From the NCBI GenBank assembly GCA_963813495.1, contig CAWEZC010000004.1:1-64000 (forward strand): 64,000 nucleotides of DNA, in the 5' to 3' direction. Under the pieces are notes generated by a model, which made no database searches, had not been told where the DNA came from, and saw only the letters and a program-made list of their open reading frames with translations. The translations under genes and the position numbers were made by a program. The DNA comes from JACVRW01 sp963813495. GTDB taxonomy: Bacteria > Actinomycetota > Thermoleophilia > Solirubrobacterales > Thermoleophilaceae. This document shows positions 15,682-24,233 of this stretch, one piece after another. Each line of letters opens with the position of its first letter. Position 1 is the first letter of the stretch.

Positions 15682-15968
15682 GGCGCCGAAGACTAGGCGG
15701 CTTCCCGGCGGCCGGGCCGCCGCCTCGGGCCGCCGGCCCGCTGTCGGGTTTAGCCGAGCCGTGCTGGTCGCGGACGAGAAGGAGCACCGTCAGCAAGCTT
15801 GAGCCGCTACTGCTTGTCGCGCAAAGCAGCACTCCGGGGGTGATGGCGCCCTTGCATGGAAACGGCCATGGCGAGGGGGCGCCGGTGCACTCGGGTCTTC
15901 CGCACACTTCCCACGGTGGCCGACGAGTGTCCCGTTGGAGGATGGGTCAGCGGAACTCGGTGAGCGCG
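15682..15968. other. Intergenic region
   Basis: Upstream region of the leftward cyclase and downstream region of the leftward GNAT gene. It carries the third TTGCATGGAAA copy (15852-15862). Open frames here show no motif. Confidence 0.35.
15852..15862 (+). repeat. TTGCATGGAAA short repeat, copy 3
   Basis: Same 11-base word as at 3741-3751 and 4542-4552, again in non-coding DNA and in the same orientation. Confidence 0.3.
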
Positions 15969-16442
15969 CTACCGCGTCGGGGCGAGTGCGACGGCGAGGA
16001 TCGCCGCCGGATTGCCCGGCGGCCAGCCGGGAAGCGGATCGATGGTGTCGAGCTGAATGAACCCGCGAGCAAGCCAGAAGGCACGCGTCGCGTCGTAGGG
16101 GGCATAGCCGGCGGACGGATCGAGCGTCTTGACTTCGACGATCCGCACGCCGTCAGCGCTCAACTCGTCCAAGACGTGGTTGACGAGCCGGGTGCCGAGG
16201 CCTGCTCCTCGGCGATCGGCGGCGACCGCGGCCCACAGGATCTCCGCCGCGCGCATGCAGCGACGCTGCACGATGGCGAAGCCGACGACGCCGCCTGCGT
16301 CGTCGATGACCCAGCCACCGTGGTCGCGCAGGTCGCTTCGCACCTTGTCGGGCACGTCATCAGTAAAGAAGTCGGACAGGCGGGTGACGATCGCCGCGCA
16401 CGTGACGGCATCCTGCGCGGTGGCGGCCCGTACCGACGCCAT
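15969..16442 (-). CDS. GNAT family N-acetyltransferase
   Basis: 157 residues. The acetyl-CoA loop is AAVAADRRGAGLGTRLVNHV (motif A, Q/RxxGxG/A), preceded by strands GGWVIDDAGGVVGFAIVQ. The C-terminal YDATRAFWLARGFIQLDTI is the usual motif B helix and strand. It transfers an acetyl group to an amine; the substrate is not predictable. It stands alone inside the region bounded by tRNA-Val remnants. Confidence 0.87.
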   Translation of the reverse strand: MASVRAATAQDAVTCAAIVTRLSDFFTDDVPDKVRSDLRDHGGWVIDDAGGVVGFAIVQRRCMRAAEILWAAVAADRRGAGLGTRLVNHVLDELSADGVRIVEVKTLDPSAGYAPYDATRAFWLARGFIQLDTIDPLPGWPPGNPAAILAVALAPTR

Positions 16443-16816
16443 CGCTCGTCAGCGACTCCGATCGACCGTCTGCGCGTGCATCCGCCAACCAAACCACACG
16501 CTGGGCAACCCGGACAGCTCGCCGTCCGCAGGCGGACGCCGTCTTGGGGCACAGCGTGAGTGGTCGGTCAACCCTTGGTCGCGATGGCCATGAGGTGTGG
16601 CTTGCTCGGTCGAGGTCGGCGGTCGCTCCCAGGCCCTCGATGGCGACGATCCGGGTGCCACGAACCCGGCCTCTGTGATCTCAGTTCGCCGCGCGTGTGA
16701 AACGAAAAGCGATAGCGGATACTCGGGGCGGTGTCGCAAGGGGAACTTCGAAGCGGCCCTGGAGGCAGTGGAGGCTGTGAGACAGCGCTCGCCTAGTACC
16801 TGAAGTCCTCGCTCGT
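16443..16816. other. Intergenic region without a supported gene
   Basis: No frame here has a plausible start, ribosome binding site or motif. Upstream sequence of the GNAT gene and downstream sequence of a secreted protein gene. Confidence 0.35.
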
Positions 16817-17188
16817 TCAGCTGCTGGGCTGGTTGCCGCCCGCGGCGACCCACCTCACGGTCGGCTCGCGAGTGTCGCACGCCACTCGCATGGCGGGGTA
16901 GCAGGCGTCCTGGCCGACGTACTCGTTGAAGCCGCCGAAGTCGCTTTCGTCACCCGGAGTGAAGGCTCGGATGTGCCAGCGCACGATGCAGGCCCGCGGC
17001 CCGCAGCGCAACACCCGGTAGTCAAGTAGCTGGATCGTGCCACCGGTGTGGAGCTGGCGTTCCCAGTAGCGGACGACCTTGCCGCGGTTCGCGGCCTGGG
17101 CGTCGGCCCCGAGGGCGACGGTGAGCACGGCGACTAGCGCGAGCAACGCGACCCGCCCGTAACCGAGCGTCCGTACGACGTGTCTCAT
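16817..17188 (-). CDS. Small secreted protein, hypothetical
   Basis: 123 residues from ATG 17188 (AAGGG about nine bases upstream; GTG 17197 is an alternative). Signal peptide MRHVVRTLGYGRVALLALVA... ends near AQAANRG. The mature part has four cysteines in two pairs (VLRCGPRACIVRWHI and GQDACYPAMRVACDT), suggesting disulfides. No family recognised. It stands alone. Confidence 0.65.
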   Translation of the reverse strand: MRHVVRTLGYGRVALLALVAVLTVALGADAQAANRGKVVRYWERQLHTGGTIQLLDYRVLRCGPRACIVRWHIRAFTPGDESDFGGFNEYVGQDACYPAMRVACDTREPTVRWVAAGGNQPSS

Positions 17189-17197
17189 GGTGCACAC

Positions 17198-17573
17198 CCT
17201 TGCGATCGGTTCGGATTGCTGACCCTAACCCGGTTTAGGGCTCTCGGTTGCGCAGGCACCGCGCTTTCGCCCGGCGCTTCGTCACTTGCGAGCGTTTCGT
17301 CGTGCGCGTGGATCACGGCATGACCGTGAGCGTCTCGCCCCGTTCGCCAGACGCACGCTCACGATGAAAAGCGATTAGGGGGTCACGGCATCTCCGCCAC
17401 CGCTCGTGTGCCCGCGCCCATATGCGCTCGCGGGCCTCCGCGTGCTGCTCCAGGTACCAGCGGTCGAGGTCCTCGCACTCCACCCCCCGCAACCCTCCAG
17501 GGGATCGGACCCATCCCCGCTTTACGGTTTCGGTAACCCCGGTCGGGCCGGCGCAGAATGAGGCCCCAGACGG
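17198..17573. other. Intergenic region without a supported gene
   Basis: Upstream DNA of the secreted protein gene. I see no convincing promoter or frame. Short inverted segments rich in C and G occur around 17480-17560 but none is a clean terminator. Confidence 0.3.
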
Positions 17574-17792
17574 CTACTGAAGGTGACTTGCCAGTAGCGC
17601 TTGGAACTGCGAGAGGGGCATGTCCTCCGGGATAACACCCGCACCGCTACAGGGTAGGCATTCCTCCGACGTGTCGCGCGTGATGCGGCCGTCCCCGGTG
17701 ACTGTCTCGACGTAGCCCCGGCCGCCGCACTCCTGGCACGGCACCTTGACGGAAACCGTTAGTTCAACTGAGGAGTGCTCACCACCCTCCAT
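17574..17792 (-). CDS. Small DnaJ-type zinc-ribbon protein
   Basis: 72 residues. Two CxxCxGxG repeats (CQECGGRGY and CLPCSGAGV) form a DnaJ-like zinc finger, and the spacer TVTGDGRITRDTSEE is in the usual place. The ends are short and charged, and there is no J domain. Such mini zinc-ribbon proteins accompany chaperone or tRNA/rRNA-related systems, but no partner is nearby. Function unknown. Confidence 0.6.
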   Translation of the reverse strand: MEGGEHSSVELTVSVKVPCQECGGRGYVETVTGDGRITRDTSEECLPCSGAGVIPEDMPLSQFQALLASHLQ

Positions 17793-17946
17793 CTCGCGAG
17801 CACTCTACTGCTCAGACCGCGCGGCGCACGGATCGTGCCCCTCACTGGGGTGGTCGTCAAAGAGAACTGGCCCTGCAGTCGATCTACGATCCCGTTCGCC
17901 TCAATAGTGGGTTGCCTCGGCGCGCTAGATCACGCGAGTCGGCGTA

Positions 17947-18030
17947 ATACCGCTTCTCGGCCGGAAATCGCTGGCCACAGGGCCAGCCAACCGATGGTAC
18001 TCCTCTAAGCACGGCCTTCGCCCCTCTTGC
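17947..18030 (+). repeat. Diverged direct repeat, copy 1
   Basis: About 84 bases, starting at CCGCTTCTCGGCCGGAAATC and including GGTACTCCT and ACGGCCTTC, recur at 18081-18165 in the same orientation with roughly 75-80 percent identity by eye. Both contain a short GGCC hairpin (CTGGCCACAGGGCCAG in copy 1). The unit may be a mobile or RNA-encoding repeat, or a decayed duplicated segment. Confidence 0.55.
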
Positions 18031-18080
18031 TTTCCAGTGACCCATCAAGGACGACGCTGGCGGACCGTCGTGTCGCATGG

Positions 18081-18165
18081 AATGCCGCTTCATGGGCCGG
18101 AAATCGCGGGCCTCTGGGCCAGCAAACTGAGGGTACTCCTTAAGACGGCCTTCACTCCTCTAGCT
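18081..18165 (+). repeat. Diverged direct repeat, copy 2
   Basis: Second copy of the repeat at 17947-18030. It overlaps the 3' end of the SnoaL-like gene on the minus strand, so that protein's C-terminal tail is probably read through repeat DNA. Confidence 0.55.
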
Positions 18166-18683
18166 TCAAGCCGCGGGGGAGGCCTGCGATGGAGTGTGTC
18201 GGGCGCGATGGAGTGTGTGGGATCGATGGGCATATCGAAGGGCGGCAACCCGGCGGCCTGGCGCGCCCCGTCGGGGGCGGCAAAGGATTCGACGCGGACG
18301 ATCCGCCCATCGCGGACGGTCAAGAGCGAGGATCGGGTCTCTTTCACTTCGAGTTCGTGCGTCCGGCCGACGATGTGCACGACGACCGCTACGTGATCAC
18401 CGGCGTCGTCGAACCGCAGCGTCTCGACCCGGTAGCTCTCCCAAGCGGAGAGGAACTCACCCCAGAAGCGCCGCACGCCGTCGAAGCCGTGGTAACTGTC
18501 GACGGCAAGCAATGACTCAGTCACCGGGACCCACTCGATCTCCGGATCCAAGAAACGGCCGAGAGCGTCATCGGACATGCGCTGCTCGAACTCTTGTGTG
18601 GAGCCCTCGCTCGCAAGCTCCGCGTAGAGTCGGCGGACCAGTTCGACGTTCTCCTCTGACACCGCGTTCCCAGTGTCTCGCAT
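18090..18683 (-). CDS. SnoaL-like (NTF2-fold) protein
   Basis: 197 residues from ATG 18683; GTG 18662 (VSEENVELVRRLYAE) is an equally good start. The NTF2 cone is clear in the first 145 residues: EENVELVRRLYAELASEG, DPEIEWVPVTES, YHGFDGVRRFWGEFLSAWE, VKETRSSLLTVRDGRIVRVE. The last 40-50 residues (after PPFDMPIDPTHS) are Arg/Pro-rich and overlap the direct repeat at 18081-18165, so they are probably not native. Function unknown: polyketide-cyclase-like or scaffold. Confidence 0.7.
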   Translation of the reverse strand: MRDTGNAVSEENVELVRRLYAELASEGSTQEFEQRMSDDALGRFLDPEIEWVPVTESLLAVDSYHGFDGVRRFWGEFLSAWESYRVETLRFDDAGDHVAVVVHIVGRTHELEVKETRSSLLTVRDGRIVRVESFAAPDGARQAAGLPPFDMPIDPTHSIAPDTLHRRPPPRLEARGVKAVLRSTLSLLAQRPAISGP

Positions 18684-18728
18684 CGTGCTCGACCGTCGGC
18701 GGCAGTAGACCGCAGCACCTGCTCGCGC

Positions 18729-18771
18729 CTCACAAGCAGGGAGGTCGCCCGTTCGAGCCGGGCACCGCCCA
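18729..18771 (+). other. tRNA-Val 3'-half remnant (possible att site, right)
   Basis: CTCACAA anticodon loop (anticodon CAC), GCAGG stem, T-arm GCCCG-TTCGAGC-CGGGC and acceptor ACCGCCC plus A. One extra G lies before the variable loop, and there is no 5' half. It matches 10101-10142 except for three differences and continues CATC in both. With the left copy it brackets 8.6 kb in direct orientation. Confidence 0.65.
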
Positions 18772-18900
18772 TCATTGGGGGACCTCGTCGGAAGTGAGCG
18801 CTCAACAGGCCCTAGACCTTGGAGGCTCGCCCCAAACGCGCAAGACTTCGTGGGGTCCACGGGAAGATGGGGCGAACGCCTGCTTATTAGGAGCGACCAG

Positions 18901-19338
18901 TTGAGATCCGGCGAGTTCAGCGGGATTGGTCTCGGCGGCGCGCTCGCGGTGTTCGCCGCGCTGCTGGCAGCGTGCGACGCCTCGGACGAGGAGTCGAGCG
19001 CGAAGGACGGGAGCCGCCGCAAGCCCGTTTCGCAAGTCCTGAAGCTGTCCGTTGAGACGGCCCCCGGTGTCGTCAGGTTCGACAAACAGCGCCTGAGCGC
19101 GAAGGCGGGCCGGATCGCCTTCGAGCTGACGAACGAGAGGCGGAAGGGGCATAACATCCGCATCCACACCGGTAATGCGTGCTGCTTTCGGACGGGGTCG
19201 AAGGACATCGGGGGCACTCGAACGATCGGCGCTGGACGCACGCGTGTGGTGCTCGACCTGAAGCCCGGCACCTACACATATCTGTGTTCCACCGGCGGCT
19301 ACTGGCGCACGCAGCACGGGACCCTGGTGGTGCGATGA
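18901..19338 (+). CDS. Cupredoxin-like lipoprotein
   Basis: 145 residues from TTG 18901, with AGGAG seven bases upstream. The signal peptide ends in lipobox LLAAC. The C-terminal 100 residues look like a small cupredoxin: KGHNIRIHTGN carries a first His, PGTYTYLCSTGGYWRTQHG supplies Cys and His ligands in the usual C-terminal loop, followed by the last strand TLVVR. It probably binds copper outside the membrane for electron transfer. It starts 130 bases after the right tRNA remnant. Confidence 0.75.
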   Translation: MRSGEFSGIGLGGALAVFAALLAACDASDEESSAKDGSRRKPVSQVLKLSVETAPGVVRFDKQRLSAKAGRIAFELTNERRKGHNIRIHTGNACCFRTGSKDIGGTRTIGAGRTRVVLDLKPGTYTYLCSTGGYWRTQHGTLVVR

Positions 19339-19677
19339 CCAGGGTGCGGCGAGACGCCGCGGGCGCGCCCTACCGCCCACTTCCTTAGGCGGTGATCCGC
19401 TCGCGCTCCTGCCGGACTGGGCGGGCTCTGGGGGGATAGTCGCCTCGTGGTGGCTCGTCTGTCTCCGAGGTTCCGCGATTGGGCAGGCGCGCTCGGCCAG
19501 GTGGCGCACAGCGGACCGCTCCGCTGTGTTGCGGCGGCGCCGTCCTGCACCGCGACGCCGAGCGACTTGTGAAGCGTGATCTGTTCCGGTGACATGCGGC
19601 CGGGCGGTCTTCTGTCAACCAGGTCGCCGTCCTCGGGCTTAAGACGTGATCCGCGTCGATCGAGTCGGCCGGCGGCT
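19339..19677. other. Intergenic region between convergent genes
   Basis: Between the cupredoxin gene (plus) and the MFS gene (minus). A minus-strand segment reads ITLHKSLGVAVQDGAAATQ, possibly a gene scrap, but there is no complete frame around it. Confidence 0.35.
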
Positions 19678-21288
19678 TCAGTCGTCGCCAGGCGCCCCGG
19701 ACGGCAGCGCCAGCGCCGCCGCGACGGCTGCGAGCAGGAGCACGCCGACGCAGACACCGAAGCCGGTGCGGGCGGCCAGGTCGAAGGCGTCGTCTGACCG
19801 CGCCAGCACGAGCTCGCGCAGCGAGGGGCCGACCTCCCGCGCCACGTCCTGCGCCTCCTCGATCGACTCGGACGCGCGCTCGCGGCGCGCCGCCGTGAGG
19901 CGGGCCAGCTTCGCGTCGATCTGGTCGGTGTAGACGGCGGCGAACACAGTGCCGATGATCGCCACCCCGAACGCGCCGCCGACCTGGCGGGCAAGCTGGT
20001 TGATCGCACCGCCGTCGCCCGCCTTGGCCTCGCCCAGGTCGTTCATGATCACCGCGGTCGCAGGCGCAACGACGAACGCGATCAGCGCACCGATCAGACC
20101 CGTCCCGATCAGCACGAGGGCCACCCCGGAGTCCGCGCCGAGCAACATGAACAGCGCCGTCGACGCGGCCAGCAGCACGAGGCCGACCGACAGGACCAGG
20201 CGCGCCCCGAACGCTGCGAACACGCGCGCGTTGTAGCGGGCTCCGACTGCGGCGCCGACCCCCAGCGGCGTGAGCAGCAGCCCGGCCTCGAGGACGGAGC
20301 GGCCCTGCACGTACTGGAGGTACTGCGGCAGCAGGAACATCGACCCGAGGAAGGAGATGTAGACGCTCAGGATGGCGCCCGCGCCGGCGGCCACCACGGG
20401 CCGGGCCAGCGCGCGCACGTCGAAGAGCGGCTCGCGCCGGCGCAGCTCGGCTCGCACGAAGCCCACGCCGGCGCACACCCCGATCACGCCTGAGGCGATC
20501 ACTCCGGGGCTGCTCCAGCCGGTGTCGGGGCCCTCGATCAATGCGAACACCACGCCACCGAGCGCCAGGATCGATAGCACGACCCCGACCAGGTCGATTG
20601 GCGGGGTGCCCGGCCGCGTCGACTCGGGCAGCACCGCCCGGCCCGCCGGCACCACCAGGATCGCGACTGGCACGTTCACCAGGAACACCGCCTGCCAGCC
20701 GACCTCCTTGACGAGCACGCCGCCCAGCATTGGCCCCAGCACCAGCCCTACGCCTGCGACCGCCGCCCACACGCCGAGCGCCTGTGGACGCTCCTCGGGC
20801 GGGAACATGACCGCGATCAGCGACAGGGCCGGCGGCAGCACGCACGCGGCCGCCGCGCCCATCAGCGCCCGCGCGCCGATCAGCGCGACCGGGGAGGGAG
20901 CGATCGCGCACAGGCACGAGGCGACGCCGAAGCCTGCCATGCCGGCCAGGAACACTCGCTTGCGGCCAAAGCGGTCGGCCAGTCCGCTGCCGAGTAGCAG
21001 CAGCCCGGCGAGCGCGACCAGGAAGGCGTCGAGCACCCACTGGAGCTCGCCGATCCCCGCGTTCAGGTCCTCCGAGATGTCCGGCAGCGCGACATTGACG
21101 ATCGTCATGTCGATCGCGCTGATGAACATCGCTCCGCAGACGACCAGCAGGCCCTGCTGCCGCTTCGCGTGCGGCGCGTCGCCCTCGAACGGCAGGTGGT
21201 GGAGGTGGTGCGGGAACTCGATCAGCGCACCGTAACCTCTGTGCGTAAGGTCGCCGCCGTTGCCGACGCTAAGCAGGCGTGCGGTCAA
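19678..21288 (-). CDS. DHA2-family MFS drug efflux transporter
   Basis: 536 residues in the listed frame; the true start is probably a little downstream of 21288, just before QQGLLVVCGAMFISAID. About fourteen hydrophobic segments and DHA2 hallmarks: FISAIDMTIVNVALPDI (TM1), GLADRFGRKRVFL (loop 2-3), GVWAAVAGVGLVLGPMLGG (motif C), NQLARQVGGAFGVAIIGTVF (TM13). A 75-residue soluble loop with charged helices (YTDQIDAKLARLTAARRERA) precedes the last helix. Proton-driven export of drugs or dyes is likely. It is divergent from the small membrane protein gene at 21279. Confidence 0.87.
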   Translation of the reverse strand: MTARLLSVGNGGDLTHRGYGALIEFPHHLHHLPFEGDAPHAKRQQGLLVVCGAMFISAIDMTIVNVALPDISEDLNAGIGELQWVLDAFLVALAGLLLLGSGLADRFGRKRVFLAGMAGFGVASCLCAIAPSPVALIGARALMGAAAACVLPPALSLIAVMFPPEERPQALGVWAAVAGVGLVLGPMLGGVLVKEVGWQAVFLVNVPVAILVVPAGRAVLPESTRPGTPPIDLVGVVLSILALGGVVFALIEGPDTGWSSPGVIASGVIGVCAGVGFVRAELRRREPLFDVRALARPVVAAGAGAILSVYISFLGSMFLLPQYLQYVQGRSVLEAGLLLTPLGVGAAVGARYNARVFAAFGARLVLSVGLVLLAASTALFMLLGADSGVALVLIGTGLIGALIAFVVAPATAVIMNDLGEAKAGDGGAINQLARQVGGAFGVAIIGTVFAAVYTDQIDAKLARLTAARRERASESIEEAQDVAREVGPSLRELVLARSDDAFDLAARTGFGVCVGVLLLAAVAAALALPSGAPGDD

Positions 21289-21719
21289 GCGAAACGAAGC
21301 TGGATCCGAGCGGCACGATCACAGGCGGCGTCGCCGCGAACGTGGTTGCGTTCGGGCTTGCCGCGATTGCGGGCGTTCACGCTGGACTTGTCCCGGAGCA
21401 TCTTCGCGAGACGCCTCAGCTTGGGGCGTTGTTCGTGCTCGCGACGGGGCTGCCGCTCGCGGTCGCAGCATGGGTTGCTATCCGCCCGGCCGACTGGCGG
21501 GCATTTCGTTCCGCTCAGTTCCTGATCACGGGCTTGGTTGTCGCTTACCTCGCGAGCCGCACAGTCGGAATTCCCGTTTTCCAGCCGGAGGTCGAACACG
21601 TGGACGCCCTGGGCGTCTCGACGAAGGCGATCGAGATCCTGGCGCTCCTCTGCGCGTTTCGACTCGGGCGAACGCCGGGCGGCCGTCGGTCGCCCCTGAT
21701 TCAGGAGGTACCACGATGA
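21279..21719 (+). CDS. Small four-TM membrane protein, hypothetical
   Basis: 146 residues from GTG 21279. Four hydrophobic stretches (NVVAFGLAAIAGVHAGL, LGALFVLATGLPLAVAAWVA, SAQFLITGLVVAYLA, AIEILALLCAFRL) and a conserved-looking PVFQPEVEHVDALGV loop. The stop overlaps the next gene's ATG, so the pair is co-translated. The 5' end overlaps the uncertain start of the divergent MFS gene by about ten bases. No family named. Confidence 0.65.
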   Translation: MRSSETKLDPSGTITGGVAANVVAFGLAAIAGVHAGLVPEHLRETPQLGALFVLATGLPLAVAAWVAIRPADWRAFRSAQFLITGLVVAYLASRTVGIPVFQPEVEHVDALGVSTKAIEILALLCAFRLGRTPGGRRSPLIQEVPR

Positions 21720-22429
21720 GCAATGCCCATGCGGGTCGCCGTCCCATGCTGACTGTTGCTGGGCTGATCGCCATCGCGAGCATGGTCGCGGTCTTCGTCG
21801 TCGCGGGTCCGGGTTCCGGGCACGCCGCGACCGAGCACTCTCACGCCGCGTCCGAGCACGCCGACGGCGCAGTGGTTCCGGTCCAGACGAGCAAGGCGAT
21901 TCGGTTCCACGACGGGATGCGCAAGCTGTGGGAGGACCACATCACCTGGACGCGGCTTGCGATCGTGAGCTTTGCGGGTGGCTTGCCCGACTTCGACCAG
22001 ACCGCCGCCCGGCTGCTGCGAAACCAGACGGATATCGGGAACGCGGTCAAGCCGTACTACGGCACCAAGGCGGGGGAGCGCCTGACAGCGCTGCTGAAGG
22101 AGCACATCGCCGGGGCGGTTGACCTGCTCAAGGCCGCCAAGGCCGGCGACGACGCCGCGTTTGCGACCGCAAAGGACGCCTGGTACCGCAACGGGCGACA
22201 GATCGCTCGCTTCCTCAGCAAGGCGAACCCGCGCTTCCTCCCGTTCGCGCGGACAGACCGGCTGATGAAGGGCCACCTCGACGACACGCTCGACGAGGCG
22301 GCACACCAGCTGGGCGGCGACTTCGGCGCCAGCGTCCGCGACTACGACCACATCCACCACCACATCCTGCGGATGTCCGACGCGATCAGCGACGGCATCA
22401 TCCGGCAGTTCCCGGCCCGCTTCCGCTGA
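21716..22429 (+). CDS. Secreted four-helix-bundle protein, unknown function
   Basis: 237 residues from ATG 21716. A signal anchor (VAGLIAIASMVAVFVVAG) is followed by a His-rich linker (HAATEHSHAASEHADG) and an all-helical domain: HDGMRKLWEDHITWTRLAI, DFDQTAARLLRNQTDIGN, LLKEHIAGAVDLLKAAKAGD, YDHIHHHILRMSDAISDGII. Histidine, Glu and Asp spacing could suit metal binding. I have seen this pattern as a recurring protein in soil bacteria under inconsistent names, so I give none. Confidence 0.7.
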   Translation: MSNAHAGRRPMLTVAGLIAIASMVAVFVVAGPGSGHAATEHSHAASEHADGAVVPVQTSKAIRFHDGMRKLWEDHITWTRLAIVSFAGGLPDFDQTAARLLRNQTDIGNAVKPYYGTKAGERLTALLKEHIAGAVDLLKAAKAGDDAAFATAKDAWYRNGRQIARFLSKANPRFLPFARTDRLMKGHLDDTLDEAAHQLGGDFGASVRDYDHIHHHILRMSDAISDGIIRQFPARFR

Positions 22430-22684
22430 GAGGTTGATCCGATTCGCCCGGTCTCCGGACCGGGCGGGCGGGTCGTGGGAGGAGTTCCCCGGAGTCGAGG
22501 TCAGACCCCGGATCAGTCGTCGAGTTCGCCAGCTCAGAGAGCGGTCACTCCCACCGGCCATGACGTTCCCACAGCTTCCGGAACGTGGCGACAGAGGCGC
22601 ACCGAAATGGGTATCCGGTCCGATGCGCGCGGGGCCACCGGCGGGGCATCCTGGATAGCCCGACCCAGCGAACGGAGGCGCACG
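22430..22684. other. Intergenic region
   Basis: No supported gene. CGGAGGCG just before 22685 is the ribosome binding site of the UspA-like remnant. Confidence 0.35.
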
Positions 22685-22954
22685 ATGATCACCGAACGAA
22701 ATCGCAATACCCACGCACGGGGGACACCGACCACAGCCCGTCGCGGGGCTGAAGCGCATCGGTTCAAGCACGAGGTCGGCAAGGCGGCCCCGATCGTCGC
22801 AGCCGTCGACGACACGCCGGCGGGGACGGCGGGCGCCGAGGCGGCCTTCGCGGCCAACCGTGACGCAGATCGTGACGCAATCGGTTCGCAGGCTCGCTCC
22901 CAGAGCGGGGCTGAACAGATACCGCCCATCTCCGCGGATCACCCACGCTGTTAG
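22685..22954 (+). pseudogene. Truncated UspA-like protein
   Basis: 89 residues with a good ribosome binding site. After a charged lead, KAAPIVAAVDDTPAGTAGAE resembles the first strand and helix of a universal stress protein (usual form IVVAVDGSPAA...AL). The ATP-binding G-2x-G-9x-G region is absent, and the rest (RDADRDAIGSQARSQSG) is unrelated and low complexity. It is probably a 3'-deleted remnant. Alternatively it is a small charged protein. Confidence 0.45.
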
Positions 22955-22995
22955 GCTCCCCGCGTTCGGCACCCGGCCCCTCGGAGAGGAGCCCG

Positions 22996-23433
22996 ATGGG
23001 CGTCTCGATTCATCACGTCGATCTCGCGGTGAGTGACGTCGAGCGCTCGCTCGCCTTTTATCTGGGGCTGCTCGGTCCCTTCGGGATGAAGGAGGCCGGG
23101 CGCTTTCCCACCTACCGCGGCACCGAGGAGGTCGTCTACCTCGCCTTCGGCGACCAGTACCTCGGTCTCCGCCAAGCCGACGGCGGCGAGTACCGCTACT
23201 ACGACGCCGGCATGGAGCACCTTGCCTTCTATGTCGAGAAGCGTGGGGACGTCGACGCCGCACACCGCCTCGCCCTCGACATGGGCGTGAGCATCCACTT
23301 CCCGCCCGAGGAGGACAAGGACATTCCCGGCTTTTACGAGATGTTCGTCTTCGATCCCGACGGCCTGCGCATCGAGGTGGCGTATGGCCCGCCCGAACTC
23401 GATCCGCTTCGGCAAGCGCATCCCGACGGCTGA
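22996..23433 (+). CDS. VOC family (glyoxalase/dioxygenase-like) protein
   Basis: 145 residues, ATG 22996 with GGAGAGGAG upstream. Two beta-alpha-beta-beta-beta units: SIHHVDLAVSDVERSLAFYL (with metal-ligand His) and MEHLAFYVEKRGDVDAAHRL (second His), ending VFDPDGLRIEVAYG with the Glu ligand. The complete ligand set supports an active metalloenzyme. It stands alone, converging on the response regulator gene. Confidence 0.87.
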   Translation: MGVSIHHVDLAVSDVERSLAFYLGLLGPFGMKEAGRFPTYRGTEEVVYLAFGDQYLGLRQADGGEYRYYDAGMEHLAFYVEKRGDVDAAHRLALDMGVSIHFPPEEDKDIPGFYEMFVFDPDGLRIEVAYGPPELDPLRQAHPDG

Positions 23434-23476
23434 GCGCGGATCCCTCCCAAGGCTGATCCTCGCGTGTGGGCGTCGT

Positions 23477-24166
23477 TCAGCGACCCGGGGGCTCGTCGCG
23501 ACTGCTCGCCGGTTGCGCGTCGGTTGCAAACAGGCGTGTCTCGTGGGCTAGAACGACTGCTTGGACGCGGTCACGGAGGTTGAGCTTCTGGAGGATGTGC
23601 GTGATGTGCGTCTTGACCGTCGTGTCGCTGATGTAGAGCTCCTGGCCGATCTCTGCGTTGGAGAGGCCGCGCGCGATTAATCGCAACACGTCTAGTTCGC
23701 GATCAGTCAGGTCAGCGAGCTCTTTGGGAGGCTCTGGGTGCGAGATGCGTGTGAAGTTCTCGATCACGCGCTTTGTGATCGCCGGCGAGAGCAGCGCATC
23801 GCCGCTGGCGACGATCCGGATCGCGGCGAGCAGTTGTTCGGGCGGGTCGTCCTTGAGTACGAACCCGCTGGCGCCGGCCCGCAGCGCCTCGTAAACGTAC
23901 TCATCGAGATCAAACGTAGTCAGGATCAGGATCCGGGCCGTCACATCGGCGGCGAGGATCCGCCGGGTCGCTTGGAGCCCGTCGAGCTCGGGCATGCGGA
24001 TGTCCATCAGCACGACGGTGGGGCGAAAGCGGGCGGCCTTGTGGACGGCCTCGATCCCGTTGCTCGCTTCGGCAACGACTTCGATCCCGGGCTCGCCGGA
24101 GAGCAGCATGCGGAAGCCTGCGCGGACCATCGATTGGTCGTCGGCGACGAGGACGCGGATGCTCAT
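23477..24166 (-). CDS. NarL/FixJ-type response regulator
   Basis: 229 residues. Receiver: acidic pair in VLVADDQSMVRAGFRMLL, phospho-Asp in VVLMDIRMPELDG, Thr in ILILTTFD and Lys in GFVLKDDPPEQL. LuxR-type HTH: LTDRELDVLRLIARGLSNAE then LYISDTTVKTHITHILQKL. The ATG overlaps the TGA of the kinase's original reading frame (ATGA at 24163-24166), so the two genes were coupled. It probably regulates the divergent CPBP gene or transport functions. The target is unknown. Confidence 0.92.
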   Translation of the reverse strand: MSIRVLVADDQSMVRAGFRMLLSGEPGIEVVAEASNGIEAVHKAARFRPTVVLMDIRMPELDGLQATRRILAADVTARILILTTFDLDEYVYEALRAGASGFVLKDDPPEQLLAAIRIVASGDALLSPAITKRVIENFTRISHPEPPKELADLTDRELDVLRLIARGLSNAEIGQELYISDTTVKTHITHILQKLNLRDRVQAVVLAHETRLFATDAQPASSRDEPPGR

Positions 24167-24233
24167 CGCTGCTGGCGGTCGACGGGTAGGCGTGCGCTGA
24201 GGATGAAGCCACCCGCCGGTGCGGCTCCCGCGC

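Noticed and set aside
19470..19620. Killing-trait (RebB-like) gene on the minus strand
   Set aside because: Only about 20 residues (ITLHKSLGVAVQDGAAATQ) look suggestive, with no complete frame or repeat partner.
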